Below, in pieces: positions 31,927 to 40,661 of a stretch of 64,000 bases of DNA. The notes beneath the pieces are model-generated. The model was given only the letters and a program-made list of their open reading frames with translations, was not told where the DNA came from and did not search any database. The DNA lies in contig NZ_JBBVGR010000007.1 in NCBI RefSeq assembly GCF_038148855.1, positions 186,001-250,000 on the forward strand. Direction: 5' to 3'. The position numbers were made by a program, and so were the translations under genes. Numbering within the stretch: the first letter of the stretch is position 1; the number at the start of each line of letters is the position of its first letter. The stretch is from Phycobacter sedimenti. Lineage in GTDB: Bacteria > Pseudomonadota > Alphaproteobacteria > Rhodobacterales > Rhodobacteraceae.

Positions 31927-33321
31927 CTATCCTGCCAACAGCTCTTTCCAGCGGGCGACCTGTGCACGCACCTGTGCAGGCGCGGTGCCACCATAGGACA
32001 TGCGCGAATTGACCGAGTTCTCGACCCCAAGCACCGTGAAGATATCCTCGGTGATCCCGGCATGAACCCCCTGCATGTCCTCAAGGCTGAGGTCCGGCAG
32101 ATCACAGCCGCGCCCTTCGGCCATGGCAACGAGGGTGCCTGTCACATGGTGCGCATCGCGGAAGGGCACCTTCAGCACCCGCACCAGCCAGTCGGCAAGA
32201 TCGGTGGCGGTGGAAAAACCGGACCCCGCAGCGGCGGCCAGCGAGTCGCGGTTGGCGGTCATGTCCTTCACCATGCCCTCCATCGCGGCCAAGGCCAGCA
32301 TCCAGTTATCAGCGGCGTCAAAGACCTGCTCCTTGTCTTCCTGCATGTCCTTGGAATAGGCCAGCGGCAGGCCCTTCATCACCATCATCAGCGCGGTGTT
32401 GGCGCCATAGATGCGGCCCACCTTGGCGCGGATCAGCTCAGCCGCATCGGGGTTCTTCTTCTGCGGCATGATGGACGAGCCGGTCGAGAAACGATCCGAC
32501 AGTGTCACGAACCGGAACTGCGCCGAGGACCAGATCACCAGCTCTTCGGCAAAGCGGGACAGGTGCACCGCACAGATCGAGGCGACACTGAGGAATTCGA
32601 GCGCGAAATCACGGTCCGAAACCGCATCGAGCGAGTTTGCCGCCGGACGGTCAAAGCCCAGCGCCTGTGCCGTCATCTCGCGGTCGATGGGGAAGGATGT
32701 GCCCGCCAGCGCCGCCGCGCCAAGGGGGCTTTCGTTCATCCGCGCGCGGGCGTCGCGCACGCGGGACAAATCGCGGCCGAACATCTCCACATAGGCCATC
32801 ATATGATGGCCCCAGGTGACGGGCTGTGCGGTCTGAAGGTGGGTGAAACCGGGCATCACCCAGTCGGCGCCCGCCTCGGCCTGCGCCAGAAGTGCGCGGA
32901 TCAGCGCCAGAAGGCCGCTTTCGGCGGCATCGAACTGATCGCGCACCCAGAGTTTGAAATCGGTCGCCACCTGATCGTTGCGCGACCGGCCCGTGTGCAG
33001 ACGGCCGGCAGGCTCTCCGATGATCTCTTTCAGGCGGGCCTCCACGTTCATGTGGATGTCTTCCAGCGCGGTGGAGAACTGGAAGCTGCCGCTTTCGATC
33101 TCTGACAAGACCGTGAGCAGACCTTCCCGAATGGCCTCGGCGTCGTTATCCGTAATAACGCCTGTTGCGGCCAGCATCGCCGCATGGGCCCTTGAGCCCG
33201 CGATGTCCTGGGCCGCCATACGCTTGTCAAACCCGATCGAGGCATTAATTGCCTCCATGATCGCGTCAGGGCCAGCGGCAAAGCGGCCGCCCCACATCTG
33301 GTTTGAGGATTGATCTGTCAT
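31927..33321 (-). CDS. argH: Argininosuccinate lyase
   Basis: 464 residues. The last step of arginine synthesis: argininosuccinate to arginine and fumarate. MWGGRFAAGPD at the N-terminus, GRSRNDQVATDFKLW in the middle, TSFPIDREMTAQALGF, and the fumarase/aspartase superfamily signature GSSIMPQKKNPDAAELIR with the catalytic serine loop are all present. It is divergent from a TlpA-like gene with a gap of only 20 nt. Confidence 0.97.
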   Translation of the reverse strand: MTDQSSNQMWGGRFAAGPDAIMEAINASIGFDKRMAAQDIAGSRAHAAMLAATGVITDNDAEAIREGLLTVLSEIESGSFQFSTALEDIHMNVEARLKEIIGEPAGRLHTGRSRNDQVATDFKLWVRDQFDAAESGLLALIRALLAQAEAGADWVMPGFTHLQTAQPVTWGHHMMAYVEMFGRDLSRVRDARARMNESPLGAAALAGTSFPIDREMTAQALGFDRPAANSLDAVSDRDFALEFLSVASICAVHLSRFAEELVIWSSAQFRFVTLSDRFSTGSSIMPQKKNPDAAELIRAKVGRIYGANTALMMVMKGLPLAYSKDMQEDKEQVFDAADNWMLALAAMEGMVKDMTANRDSLAAAAGSGFSTATDLADWLVRVLKVPFRDAHHVTGTLVAMAEGRGCDLPDLSLEDMQGVHAGITEDIFTVLGVENSVNSRMSYGGTAPAQVRAQVARWKELLAG

Positions 33322-33341
33322 GGCTGAACCCCGGAGATAAC

Positions 33342-33905
33342 ATGCGTCTGTTTCGTCACCTCACCCTTTATATGGCCCTGAGCTTGGGTGCAAATGCCGC
33401 CTTGGCCGCAGATGTCGCAACGCTGGAAGGCCTGCGTGCGGACAGCCTGAAACGACTGGTCGTGCATAGCGAACCACGGCCCGTGTCGGACGCCGAATTC
33501 TTCCTTGAGGATGACAGCGGCACCGCGACACTCGCCGACTACAAAGGAAAGATCGTCCTCTTGAACTTCTGGGCCACCTGGTGCGCGCCCTGCCGCAAGG
33601 AAATGCCACAGATCGCCGAGCTGCAGGAGGAATTCGGCGGTGAAGATTTCGAGGTGCTGACCATCGCCACCGGACGCAACACGCCAGCGGGCATCGTGAA
33701 GTTCTTTGAAGAAAACGGCATCACCAACCTGCCCCGCCACACCGACCCCAAACAGGCGCTGGCCCGCACCATGGCGGTGATCGGCCTGCCCATCACCGTG
33801 CTGATCAACCGCGACGGGCAAGAGGTTGCGCGCCTCCTTGGGGACGCAGTATGGAACAGCGACAGCGCCAAGGCAATTGTTGCCGCGATGATCGAAGGAG
33901 AGTAG
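33342..33905 (+). CDS. TlpA family thiol-disulfide reductase
   Basis: 187 residues from ATG 33342, behind GGAG. A signal peptide (cleavage near ALAAD, residues 21-24) is followed by a thioredoxin fold with the active site WCAPC (Cys81, Cys84) in FWATWCAPCRKEMPQ and a cis-proline region GLPITVLI. It acts in the periplasm, probably reducing cysteines for cytochrome c maturation or similar tasks. In several relatives this gene is divergent from argH, as here. Confidence 0.92.
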   Translation: MRLFRHLTLYMALSLGANAALAADVATLEGLRADSLKRLVVHSEPRPVSDAEFFLEDDSGTATLADYKGKIVLLNFWATWCAPCRKEMPQIAELQEEFGGEDFEVLTIATGRNTPAGIVKFFEENGITNLPRHTDPKQALARTMAVIGLPITVLINRDGQEVARLLGDAVWNSDSAKAIVAAMIEGE

Positions 33906-33968
33906 CCTCCGGTTGAATTCCCGGCAGGGGGCAACGTATTCCCCTTGCCGTCATCCGGAGGAAGACCC

Positions 33969-34601
33969 ATTTTCAAGAAAACACTTTTGGCCCTGGCGGC
34001 TGTGGCCACGATCAGCCCAGCAGCAATCGCCGGGGAACTGCGCCTTGTCGACGGCCCCGCTGTCCTGACCCTCCACAGCAGAGCCAAGCTGAGTCCTGAC
34101 GCTGAAACCGCCCTCAGAACGCTTGCAGAAAGTAACTTCTATGGCGCTTTTGTCGTTTCCAGAGATGGTCAAGGCTATGCCTACAACCAAGGCATCAATA
34201 GCCTCAAGGCTGCCCGAGACCTCGCGCTGATGAGCTGCCGGAGTGCCGGTAATTCCGGTTGCAAGATCTATGCAACGCTGGCCCCCAAAGACTACTCCCC
34301 ATCACGACGTGATGTCACTCTGTCGGCTCGAAACCTCGATTACTTCAACGCAACCTATAGAACACGAGCGGCAGCTGGTGGGTATTCCGCTTTTGCCATC
34401 AACGGACTTGGCAGTGCCGGCTACGCAGCAAACTACAAGACAGCAGAGGAAGCAGAACAACGTGCTATCGGCGAGTGCGGAATAGCAACCGCCAAGCTGT
34501 TCAACAAGCCGGGCATTCCACTGACACCGGCGCAAATCATGAGGTCCGCCAAATGGAAGTGCCGGATCGTGCACCAGATCAGTCCATCTCATACTGATTG
34601 A
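33969..34601 (+). CDS. Secreted DUF4189-like repeat protein, apparent ATT start
   Basis: The best ribosome site, GGAGGAAG, is followed after 4 nt by ATT-TTC-AAG-AAA, so ATT 33969 appears to be the start codon; the only upstream alternative, TTG 33945, has no ribosome site. The product (210 residues) begins with a signal peptide ending AAIAG. Two similar halves follow: YGAFVVSRDGQGYAYNQG... with a pair of cysteines, then YSAFAINGLGSAGYAANYKT... with another pair. These resemble DUF4189 domains. GC content is near 50%. It may be an exported protein or a gene that lost its ATG. Confidence 0.65.
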   Translation: MFKKTLLALAAVATISPAAIAGELRLVDGPAVLTLHSRAKLSPDAETALRTLAESNFYGAFVVSRDGQGYAYNQGINSLKAARDLALMSCRSAGNSGCKIYATLAPKDYSPSRRDVTLSARNLDYFNATYRTRAAAGGYSAFAINGLGSAGYAANYKTAEEAEQRAIGECGIATAKLFNKPGIPLTPAQIMRSAKWKCRIVHQISPSHTD

Positions 34602-34696
34602 CCTTCGGGTTTCTGCATATCTTGCGTGCGCCTTCCCCCACGCAACCTTTGACAGCCCCCTGCTGACAGCTTCATTCTGCCCACAGGGAGGACGAC

Positions 34697-35098
34697 ATGC
34701 CACTGGAACTGCTGCTGATCATGGTTGTCGGCGGGGTCAGCCTCGTTGCGCTGATCTTGCATATGACCGGCCGCTCGGCTCAAACCGTTCTGTCAGCCGA
34801 GGATGCACGCGCGGCCTGGCATCGCCATTTCCCCGATGACGAAGTGCGTCAGGTGATGGTCTCGGAAGATCACCACGCGGCACTCGTGCAGACGAGTGAG
34901 GCAACAGGTGTTCTTTGGTCCTTTGGCGCCGATACAGTCGCCCGCCACCTCATCGATTTCGACGTGATGGAAACCGAACACGGCCTGCGCCTTGAGTTTC
35001 ACGATTTCGGCACGCCCGGCGTTTCCCTCGCCCTCGCGCCCGGCGAGCGCACGCGCTGGCAACAGCTGATGACATCCCCTGACGGAGCCCTGCCATGA
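34697..35098 (+). CDS. Membrane-anchored hypothetical protein coupled to a sterol desaturase
   Basis: 133 residues with one N-terminal membrane helix (about 3-24) and a soluble domain beginning LSAEDARAAWHRHFPDDEV. The family is conserved in Rhodobacterales beside sterol-desaturase genes but unnamed. Its stop overlaps the next start (ATGA), so both are translated together. The start follows a GGGAGGA site. I infer that it assists the desaturase. Confidence 0.75.
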   Translation: MPLELLLIMVVGGVSLVALILHMTGRSAQTVLSAEDARAAWHRHFPDDEVRQVMVSEDHHAALVQTSEATGVLWSFGADTVARHLIDFDVMETEHGLRLEFHDFGTPGVSLALAPGERTRWQQLMTSPDGALP

Positions 35099-36042
35099 GT
35101 GATACGATCACCTATCCCGACGTGACCCAATATGCGGTGCCCTTCTTCATCGCTGCGATCCTGGCCGAATTCCTGTGGATCGCCATCAAGGGGCGCGGCG
35201 GGCGGTACGAGACCCGCGATGCGCTCACCTCGCTGATCATGGGCGCGGGCAGCGTCGCCTCGGGGCTGATCCTGGGGTTCATCGCCTGGGGATTCTTCAT
35301 GCTTCTGTGGCGGGTCACCCCGCTGGACATGGGCACATCGATCTGGGCCATCGTCGCCTGCTTCGTGCTGGACGATCTGCGCTACTATTGGGTGCATCGC
35401 TTCGGCCACCGGGTGCGCTGGGTCTGGGCTTCCCACGTGAACCACCACTCCAGCCAGCATTACAACCTGACCACCGCGCTGCGGCAGACCTGGACCGGCA
35501 CCTTCACCTTCATGATGGTGGTCCGCGCGCCGCTGGTGCTGATGGGCTTTCACCCGGCGCTGGTGCTGTTCGTGGGTGGCATCAACCTTGTCTACCAGTT
35601 CTGGATCCATACCGAGGCCATCGGCAAGATGCCCCGCTGGTTCGAGGCGGTGATGAACACCCCCAGCCACCACCGCGCGCACCACGGGCGCAACCCTCGC
35701 TATCTGGATTGCAACTATGCGGGCGTTTTCATCATCTGGGACAGGATGTTCGGCACCTTCGTGCCCGAACAGGAGAATGACCGCGTGGATTATGGCCTTG
35801 TTCACAACATTGGCAGCTTCAACCCGCTGCGCGTTGCGTTCCACGAATGGGTCGGCATCTTTCGCGACATGACCCAGCCGGGCCTCACCTTGAAGCAGCG
35901 TCTCCTCTATGCCGTTGCCCCGCCCGGCTACAGCCACGATGGCAGCCGCGACACCAGCGAAGAGATCAAGGCAAAACACCTGGCCCGCAACCCCAAGGAC
36001 AGGGGTACGCCGGGGTTTGAGGCGTCGGCAGATGCATCCTGA
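35095..36042 (+). CDS. Sterol desaturase / fatty-acid hydroxylase family protein
   Basis: 315 residues with about four membrane helices and the three histidine clusters of the di-iron family: HRFGHR, HVNHHSSQHYN and HHRAHHGRN. These ligate the two irons that use O2 to hydroxylate or desaturate a lipid. Bacterial members act on fatty acids, hopanoids, carotenoids or ornithine lipids; the substrate here is unknown. It shares an operon with the 133-residue protein upstream. Confidence 0.92.
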   Translation: MSDTITYPDVTQYAVPFFIAAILAEFLWIAIKGRGGRYETRDALTSLIMGAGSVASGLILGFIAWGFFMLLWRVTPLDMGTSIWAIVACFVLDDLRYYWVHRFGHRVRWVWASHVNHHSSQHYNLTTALRQTWTGTFTFMMVVRAPLVLMGFHPALVLFVGGINLVYQFWIHTEAIGKMPRWFEAVMNTPSHHRAHHGRNPRYLDCNYAGVFIIWDRMFGTFVPEQENDRVDYGLVHNIGSFNPLRVAFHEWVGIFRDMTQPGLTLKQRLLYAVAPPGYSHDGSRDTSEEIKAKHLARNPKDRGTPGFEASADAS

Positions 36043-36191
36043 CCCAAAACGCGGGATCCGGTCGATATGGATCACGCTGCGGAAAAATCGGTAAAATTGC
36101 AGCTTTAAACCTCGCTTCACCCTTTTGCCCGAAAGTGCAATCCGAAGCATAGTTTACCTGCAGGCACGCAGGGCAAGCCGGGGGAATCACG

Positions 36192-37031
36192 GTGAACAAA
36201 AGACGCTGGAAGAAGGCGGACATGCCGGAAGGCGCAGAAAGCCCGCTGAATGCGGCCGTTGTGTCGCGTGACCGCTCGACCCTCGACATGGTTGCAGAGG
36301 CCGTGAAACACGACCAGACCATGCTGGCCTTTCAGCCGGTCATGCAGGCCATGCCGCCCCATCAAACTGCATTCTACGAAGGCTACATCCGGGTTCTTGA
36401 TCCCACGGGCCGGGTCATTCCTGCGCGCAACTTCATGCATGTGGTTGAAGAAACCGAGATCGGTCGCGCCCTTGATTGCCTTGCCTTGCAGCATGGTCTC
36501 AAAGCGCTTGCCAAATCCCCCCAGATCCGCCTGTCGGTGAACATGTCGGCCCGCTCCATCGGATATGGCCGCTGGATGGATGTGCTGAATCGCTTCCTGA
36601 AAAAGGATGCAACGATCGGAGAACGTCTGATTCTGGAAATCTCCGAAGCCTCGGCCATGGCCACACCGGAGCTGGTCATAGACTTCATGCAGCGGATGCA
36701 AAGGCATGGCATTGCCTTTGCGCTCGACAATTTTGGCGCGGGCACGACGGCCATCGGCCATTTCCGCAACTTCTTTTTTGACGCGGTCAAGATCGACGGT
36801 CAGTTCATCCGCGGCATCAGCGAAAACGCCGATAACCAGGCCGTCACCTGCGCGCTGGTCGGTATCGCCAAACAGTTCGATATGCTGGTTGTGGCCGAGT
36901 CGGTGGAAACCGAAGCCGATGCGCAGTTCCTCGTCTCCATCGGGGTGGACTGCATGCAGGGCTTCCTGTTCGGTGCCCCCACGGTCAGCCCACCCTGGCT
37001 GGAAGAGATGAAGGAACGCAGCCGCGCCTGA
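36192..37031 (+). CDS. EAL-domain protein with a degenerate active site
   Basis: 279 residues from a GTG start behind GGGGGAA. The EAL fold, which hydrolyses c-di-GMP when active, spans most of the protein. The signature motif reads EGY instead of EAL/EVL. LSVNMSARS keeps the conserved Asn and LEISEAS keeps a Glu. The metal-binding DDFG is DNFG in LDNFGAGTTAIG. The lysine in VKID and QGF near the end are present. The two changes at metal ligands suggest weak or no phosphodiesterase activity, perhaps c-di-GMP sensing. No GGDEF or sensor domain is attached. Confidence 0.88.
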   Translation: MNKRRWKKADMPEGAESPLNAAVVSRDRSTLDMVAEAVKHDQTMLAFQPVMQAMPPHQTAFYEGYIRVLDPTGRVIPARNFMHVVEETEIGRALDCLALQHGLKALAKSPQIRLSVNMSARSIGYGRWMDVLNRFLKKDATIGERLILEISEASAMATPELVIDFMQRMQRHGIAFALDNFGAGTTAIGHFRNFFFDAVKIDGQFIRGISENADNQAVTCALVGIAKQFDMLVVAESVETEADAQFLVSIGVDCMQGFLFGAPTVSPPWLEEMKERSRA

Positions 37032-37072
37032 CGCGCCCTCTACAAAACAGCACTCAGATGGGTCCACACCTC

Positions 37073-37098
37073 AAAGCCACCACATCCGGTGGCTTTTT
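37073..37098 (+). terminator. Rho-independent terminator after the EAL gene
   Basis: AAAGCCACC and GGTGGCTTT pair around ACATCC and end in TTTTT, 41 nt after the EAL stop. Confidence 0.85.
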
Positions 37099-37145
37099 GC
37101 ATCTCTGGCGGTTGACTTCTTCTCAACCCCTGAGACACCCTGTCG

Positions 37146-37165
37146 ATTGCTGCAGGTGCAGCAAT
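37146..37165. promoter_or_regulatory. 20-bp perfect palindrome upstream of phaA (PhaR-like site)
   Basis: ATTGCTGCA-GG-TGCAGCAAT contains CTGC-N4-GCAG (37150-37161), 119 bp before the phaA start. PhaR of related bacteria binds TGC-rich dyads of this kind near PHA genes. It is the most symmetric of the CTGC elements in this window. Confidence 0.65.
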
Positions 37166-37283
37166 ACGCTATGCCTGCCCGGGACTAAGGGAGGGAAGGT
37201 CGCCATCGCGGTGTTTTGATTTCACCATCATCCGCGCTGGTGAGACTGTCCCACGTACATTTGTTGGCAGAGGACCCATATAA

Positions 37284-38459
37284 ATGACCAATGTTGTAAT
37301 CGCATCCGCCGCGCGGACCGCCGTCGGTAGCTTTGGCGGCGCGTTCGCCAATACCCCGGCCCACGATCTGGGGGCTGCCGTTCTGGAAGCCGTCGTCGCC
37401 CGCGCCGGGATCGACAAGAGCGAAGTTTCGGAAACCATCCTTGGTCAGGTTCTGACTGCGGCCCAGGGTCAGAACCCTGCCCGCCAGGCCCATATCAACG
37501 CAGGCCTGCCGATCGAAAGCGCGGCCTGGGGGATCAACCAGGTCTGTGGCTCGGGTCTGCGCGCCGTGGCCCTTGGCGCTCAGCACATCCAGCTGGGTGA
37601 CGCCTCGATCGTCTGTGCAGGCGGTCAGGAAAACATGACCCTCAGCCCCCATGCGGCTCACCTGCGTGCGGGTCACAAGATGGGCGACATGAAGTATATC
37701 GACACAATGATCCGCGACGGCCTGTGGGATGCTTTCAACGGCTACCACATGGGCCAGACCGCCGAGAATGTTGCCGAAAAATGGCAGATCTCCCGCGATC
37801 AGCAGGACGAATTCGCCGTCAGCAGCCAGAACAAGGCCGAAGCGGCGCAGAAGGCCGGCAAATTCGCCGACGAGATCGCTGCCTTCACCGTGAAGACCCG
37901 CAAGGGCGACATCGTGGTGGACCAGGACGAATACATCCGCCACGGCGCCACCATCGAAGCGATGCAGAAACTGCGCCCCGCCTTCACCAAGGACGGCTCG
38001 GTCACCGCGGCCAACGCTTCGGGTCTCAACGACGGCGCCGCCGCCACCCTCCTGATGAGCGCCGATGAAGCCGAAAAGCGCGGCATCGAGCCGCTGGCGC
38101 GGATCGCCTCTTACGCGACCGCCGGTCTTGATCCGTCGATCATGGGTGTCGGCCCAATCTACGCGTCGCGCAAGGCGCTGGAAAAGGCCGGCTGGAGCGC
38201 ATCGGACCTGGATCTGGTCGAAGCCAACGAAGCCTTTGCCGCGCAGGCCTGCGCGGTGAACAAGGAAATGGGCTGGGATCCCGAGATCGTCAACGTCAAC
38301 GGCGGCGCCATCGCCATCGGCCACCCCATCGGCGCCTCGGGCTGCCGGGTGCTGAACACGCTTCTGTTCGAGATGAAGCGGCGCGGCGCCAAGAAGGGCC
38401 TGGCCACCCTCTGCATCGGCGGCGGTATGGGCGTCGCCATGTGTGTGGAGCGCCCGTAA
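37284..38459 (+). CDS. phaA: Acetyl-CoA C-acetyltransferase (beta-ketothiolase)
   Basis: 391 residues. It condenses two acetyl-CoA to acetoacetyl-CoA, the first step of polyhydroxybutyrate synthesis and also of the ethylmalonyl-CoA pathway. GINQVCGSGLRAVALG contains the acylated cysteine, NVNGGAIAIGHPIGASG the histidine and LCIGGGMGVAM the second cysteine. The start follows AGAGGACC. It is followed by a strong terminator, and phaB lies 190 nt further on with its own upstream region. Confidence 0.97.
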   Translation: MTNVVIASAARTAVGSFGGAFANTPAHDLGAAVLEAVVARAGIDKSEVSETILGQVLTAAQGQNPARQAHINAGLPIESAAWGINQVCGSGLRAVALGAQHIQLGDASIVCAGGQENMTLSPHAAHLRAGHKMGDMKYIDTMIRDGLWDAFNGYHMGQTAENVAEKWQISRDQQDEFAVSSQNKAEAAQKAGKFADEIAAFTVKTRKGDIVVDQDEYIRHGATIEAMQKLRPAFTKDGSVTAANASGLNDGAAATLLMSADEAEKRGIEPLARIASYATAGLDPSIMGVGPIYASRKALEKAGWSASDLDLVEANEAFAAQACAVNKEMGWDPEIVNVNGGAIAIGHPIGASGCRVLNTLLFEMKRRGAKKGLATLCIGGGMGVAMCVERP

Positions 38460-38485
38460 TTTGAGCGTAAAACCTGACATAACAA

Positions 38486-38510
38486 GGGGCGCCACTGTGG
38501 CGCCCTTTTC
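38486..38510 (+). terminator. Rho-independent terminator of phaA
   Basis: GGGCGCCA and TGGCGCCC pair around a three-base loop, followed by TTTTCTTTT, 27 nt after the stop. Confidence 0.9.
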
Positions 38511-38549
38511 TTTTATGCTTCAAAGGTTTGTAGGGGGTGCGACAATTTA

Positions 38550-38562
38550 TGCGGCACCGCAG
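38550..38562. promoter_or_regulatory. Dyad TGCGG-CA-CCGCA upstream of phaB
   Basis: A perfect 12-bp palindrome extended to GCAG on the right and followed by CAAAA, 88 bp before phaB. It is a degenerate relative of the CTGC-N3-GCAG sites seen near phaA, sdhC and mdh. Confidence 0.4.
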
Positions 38563-38649
38563 CAAAATTCTCCGCGAAATATTGTTGCGCATAATTGACC
38601 CTGCATGTAGCAAGATTACCAAGCAAATGAATCACTGGAGGAAAACTCA

Positions 38650-39372
38650 ATGGCACGTACTGCACTCGTCACCGGCGGCTCCCGCGGCATCGGCGCAGCA
38701 ATTTCCAAGGCGCTGAAGGCCGAAGGCTATAACGTCGCGGCCACCTATGCCGGCAATGACGAAGCCGCGGCCAAGTTCACCGAAGAAACCGGCATCCAGA
38801 CCTACAAGTGGAATGTTGGCGACTACGATGAAAGCAAGGCCGGCATCGAAAAGGTCGAGGCAGATCTTGGCCCGATCGACGTGGTCGTCGCCAATGCCGG
38901 CATCACCCGCGATGCCCCCTTCCACAAGATGACCCCCGAGCAGTGGCACCAGGTGATCGACACCAACCTGACCGGCGTGTTCAACACCATTCACCCGGTG
39001 TGGCCCGGCATGCGCGAGCGCAAGTTCGGCCGCATCATCGTGATCTCCTCGATCAACGGTCAGAAAGGCCAGTTCGCCCAAGTGAACTATGCCGCAACCA
39101 AGGCCGGCGATCTGGGCATCGTGAAGTCCCTGGCGCAGGAAGGCGCCCGTGCAGGCATCACCGCCAACGCCATCTGCCCCGGCTACATTGCCACCGAAAT
39201 GGTGATGGCGGTGCCGGAAAAGGTCCGGGAATCGATCATTGGCCAGATCCCGACCGGCCGCCTGGGTGAGCCCGAGGAAATCGCCCGCTGCGTGACCTTC
39301 CTCGCCTCTGACGATGCAGGCTTTATCAACGGCTCGACCATTTCGGCCAATGGCGGACAGTTCTTCGTCTGA
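38650..39372 (+). CDS. phaB: Acetoacetyl-CoA reductase
   Basis: 240 residues. A classical SDR that reduces acetoacetyl-CoA to (R)-3-hydroxybutyryl-CoA with NADPH, for PHB storage and for crotonyl-CoA formation. TGGSRGIGAAIS is the cofactor loop, VVANAGITRD the NAG region, and SSINGQKGQFAQVNYAATK carries Ser, Tyr and Lys of the active site. Length is standard for PhaB. It starts behind TGGAGGAAAA and has its own terminator. Confidence 0.97.
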   Translation: MARTALVTGGSRGIGAAISKALKAEGYNVAATYAGNDEAAAKFTEETGIQTYKWNVGDYDESKAGIEKVEADLGPIDVVVANAGITRDAPFHKMTPEQWHQVIDTNLTGVFNTIHPVWPGMRERKFGRIIVISSINGQKGQFAQVNYAATKAGDLGIVKSLAQEGARAGITANAICPGYIATEMVMAVPEKVRESIIGQIPTGRLGEPEEIARCVTFLASDDAGFINGSTISANGGQFFV

Positions 39373-39400
39373 TCCCGGATCGGACGCGCCAAACGAACAA

Positions 39401-39428
39401 GGGCCGGTCCATCAGGACCGGCCCTTTT
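39401..39428 (+). terminator. Rho-independent terminator of phaB
   Basis: GGGCCGGTCC and GGACCGGCCC form ten perfect pairs around ATCA, followed by TTTT, 28 nt after the stop. Confidence 0.92.
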
Positions 39429-39451
39429 CAAATCCCGTAAGGACATGCGCG

Positions 39452-39598
39452 CTATGCCCAGCGGGAAACTCCAGCGTGAACCAAGCTGGGCTTGCTGCGG
39501 CGAAACAGCCGCGCCCAGAAGGACTTCAGAACCTGACCGCGTTCCGCGTGGGCGCGCTGCATGGCCAGTTTGATATCTGCGTTGGCTGTATATTCCAT
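39452..39598 (-). CDS. Small basic hypothetical protein (48 aa)
   Basis: ATG 39598 is preceded by GGAGG at ideal spacing. The 48-residue product (MEYTANADIKLAMQRAHAERG..., then FWARLFRRS) is amphipathic and basic. Its layout recalls DUF1127-like or RSP_7527-like small proteins of Rhodobacterales, which are RNA-metabolism or stress-related in some species. Membership is a guess. It lies back to back with a LysR gene. Confidence 0.6.
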   Translation of the reverse strand: MEYTANADIKLAMQRAHAERGQVLKSFWARLFRRSKPSLVHAGVSRWA

Positions 39599-39713
39599 CT
39601 TGCAAACCTCCGTTTCGGATCAGCATCGTTAACTTGATCTGAATATGAGCTACCGGAAGACAGCTTACAAACGAGACTTTTCATTCACTCAGTTAAGTAT
39701 TACTTATGTGACT

Positions 39714-40661
39714 ATGCCAGATCGCCTACCTCCCTTGACCGCCCTGCGTGCCTTTGATGCCGCTGCCCGCCACATGTCTTTTGCCAAGGCAGCAGAGGAA
39801 TTGAACGTGACGCCCGCCGCCCTGTCCTTTCAGATCAAATCGCTCGAAGAGCATTTGGGCGAGCCGCTGTTCCGCCGCCTCAACCGCGCGGTCGAACTGA
39901 CCGAAGCCGGACGCACCCTGGCCCCGGGCGCCGCCGAAGGCTTTGAAATCCTGGGTGATGCCTGGCGTGCAACCCGCCGCCTGCAGGACAACAGCACCCT
40001 TACCGTGACGGCCGGTCCGGCTTTCACGGCAAAATGGCTGGCGCCCCGTCTGTATGAGTTCGCCCGCGCCCATCCTGAAATTGATCTTCGCTTCTCGGCC
40101 ACCCTCCGGATGATGGATTTTGACCGCGATGAGGTGGACGTGGCGATCCGCTTCGGTCTCGGCCCCGACGAAGGGTTGTGGTCCCTGCCGCTGCGCAATG
40201 AATGGCTGACGCCGGTCATGACGCCGGAGCTGGCGGAAAAATACACCACGCCGGAAAGCCTGACAGAGGCGCCGCTCTTGTTCGACGAATCCCTGCACTT
40301 CATCACGCCGCCCTGTGACTGGCCCGCCTGGTTTGCCAGCCAGGGCATTGATTTCGCCCCTTCCCACGGCGCCCATTTCTCGCAGGCGGACCACGCGGTT
40401 GACGCGGCCCTTGCCGGCGTTGGTGTCGCCCTTGGACGCAGGGCTGTCATTGTTACCGACCTCCATGCGGGCCGCCTGGTGGCCCCCTTCAAGACGGCCA
40501 TCGGGATCCAGGGCCGGTTTCGCTTTGTCTGCGCGAAGGGCACCGAAGATCGCCCCCAGATCAAGGCGTTTCGCGATTGGTTCATGGGAGAGATTGAAAA
40601 AACCTCGTATGTGTCGGAAGGTTTCGAGATTATCCCCGTGGAAGAGATCTCCCTGAAATGA
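39714..40661 (+). CDS. LysR family transcriptional regulator (GcvA-like)
   Basis: 315 residues from ATG 39714; a longer frame is open but has no ribosome site. The N-terminal winged helix-turn-helix reads LRAFDAAARHMSFAKAAEELNVTPAALSFQIKSLEEHLG, and the C-terminal periplasmic-binding-like domain follows from about residue 92. The style is that of GcvA/amino-acid regulators. It overlaps the next gene, an EamA transporter, by 4 nt. I infer that it controls this exporter, perhaps with the exporter substrate as ligand. Confidence 0.9.
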   Translation: MPDRLPPLTALRAFDAAARHMSFAKAAEELNVTPAALSFQIKSLEEHLGEPLFRRLNRAVELTEAGRTLAPGAAEGFEILGDAWRATRRLQDNSTLTVTAGPAFTAKWLAPRLYEFARAHPEIDLRFSATLRMMDFDRDEVDVAIRFGLGPDEGLWSLPLRNEWLTPVMTPELAEKYTTPESLTEAPLLFDESLHFITPPCDWPAWFASQGIDFAPSHGAHFSQADHAVDAALAGVGVALGRRAVIVTDLHAGRLVAPFKTAIGIQGRFRFVCAKGTEDRPQIKAFRDWFMGEIEKTSYVSEGFEIIPVEEISLK

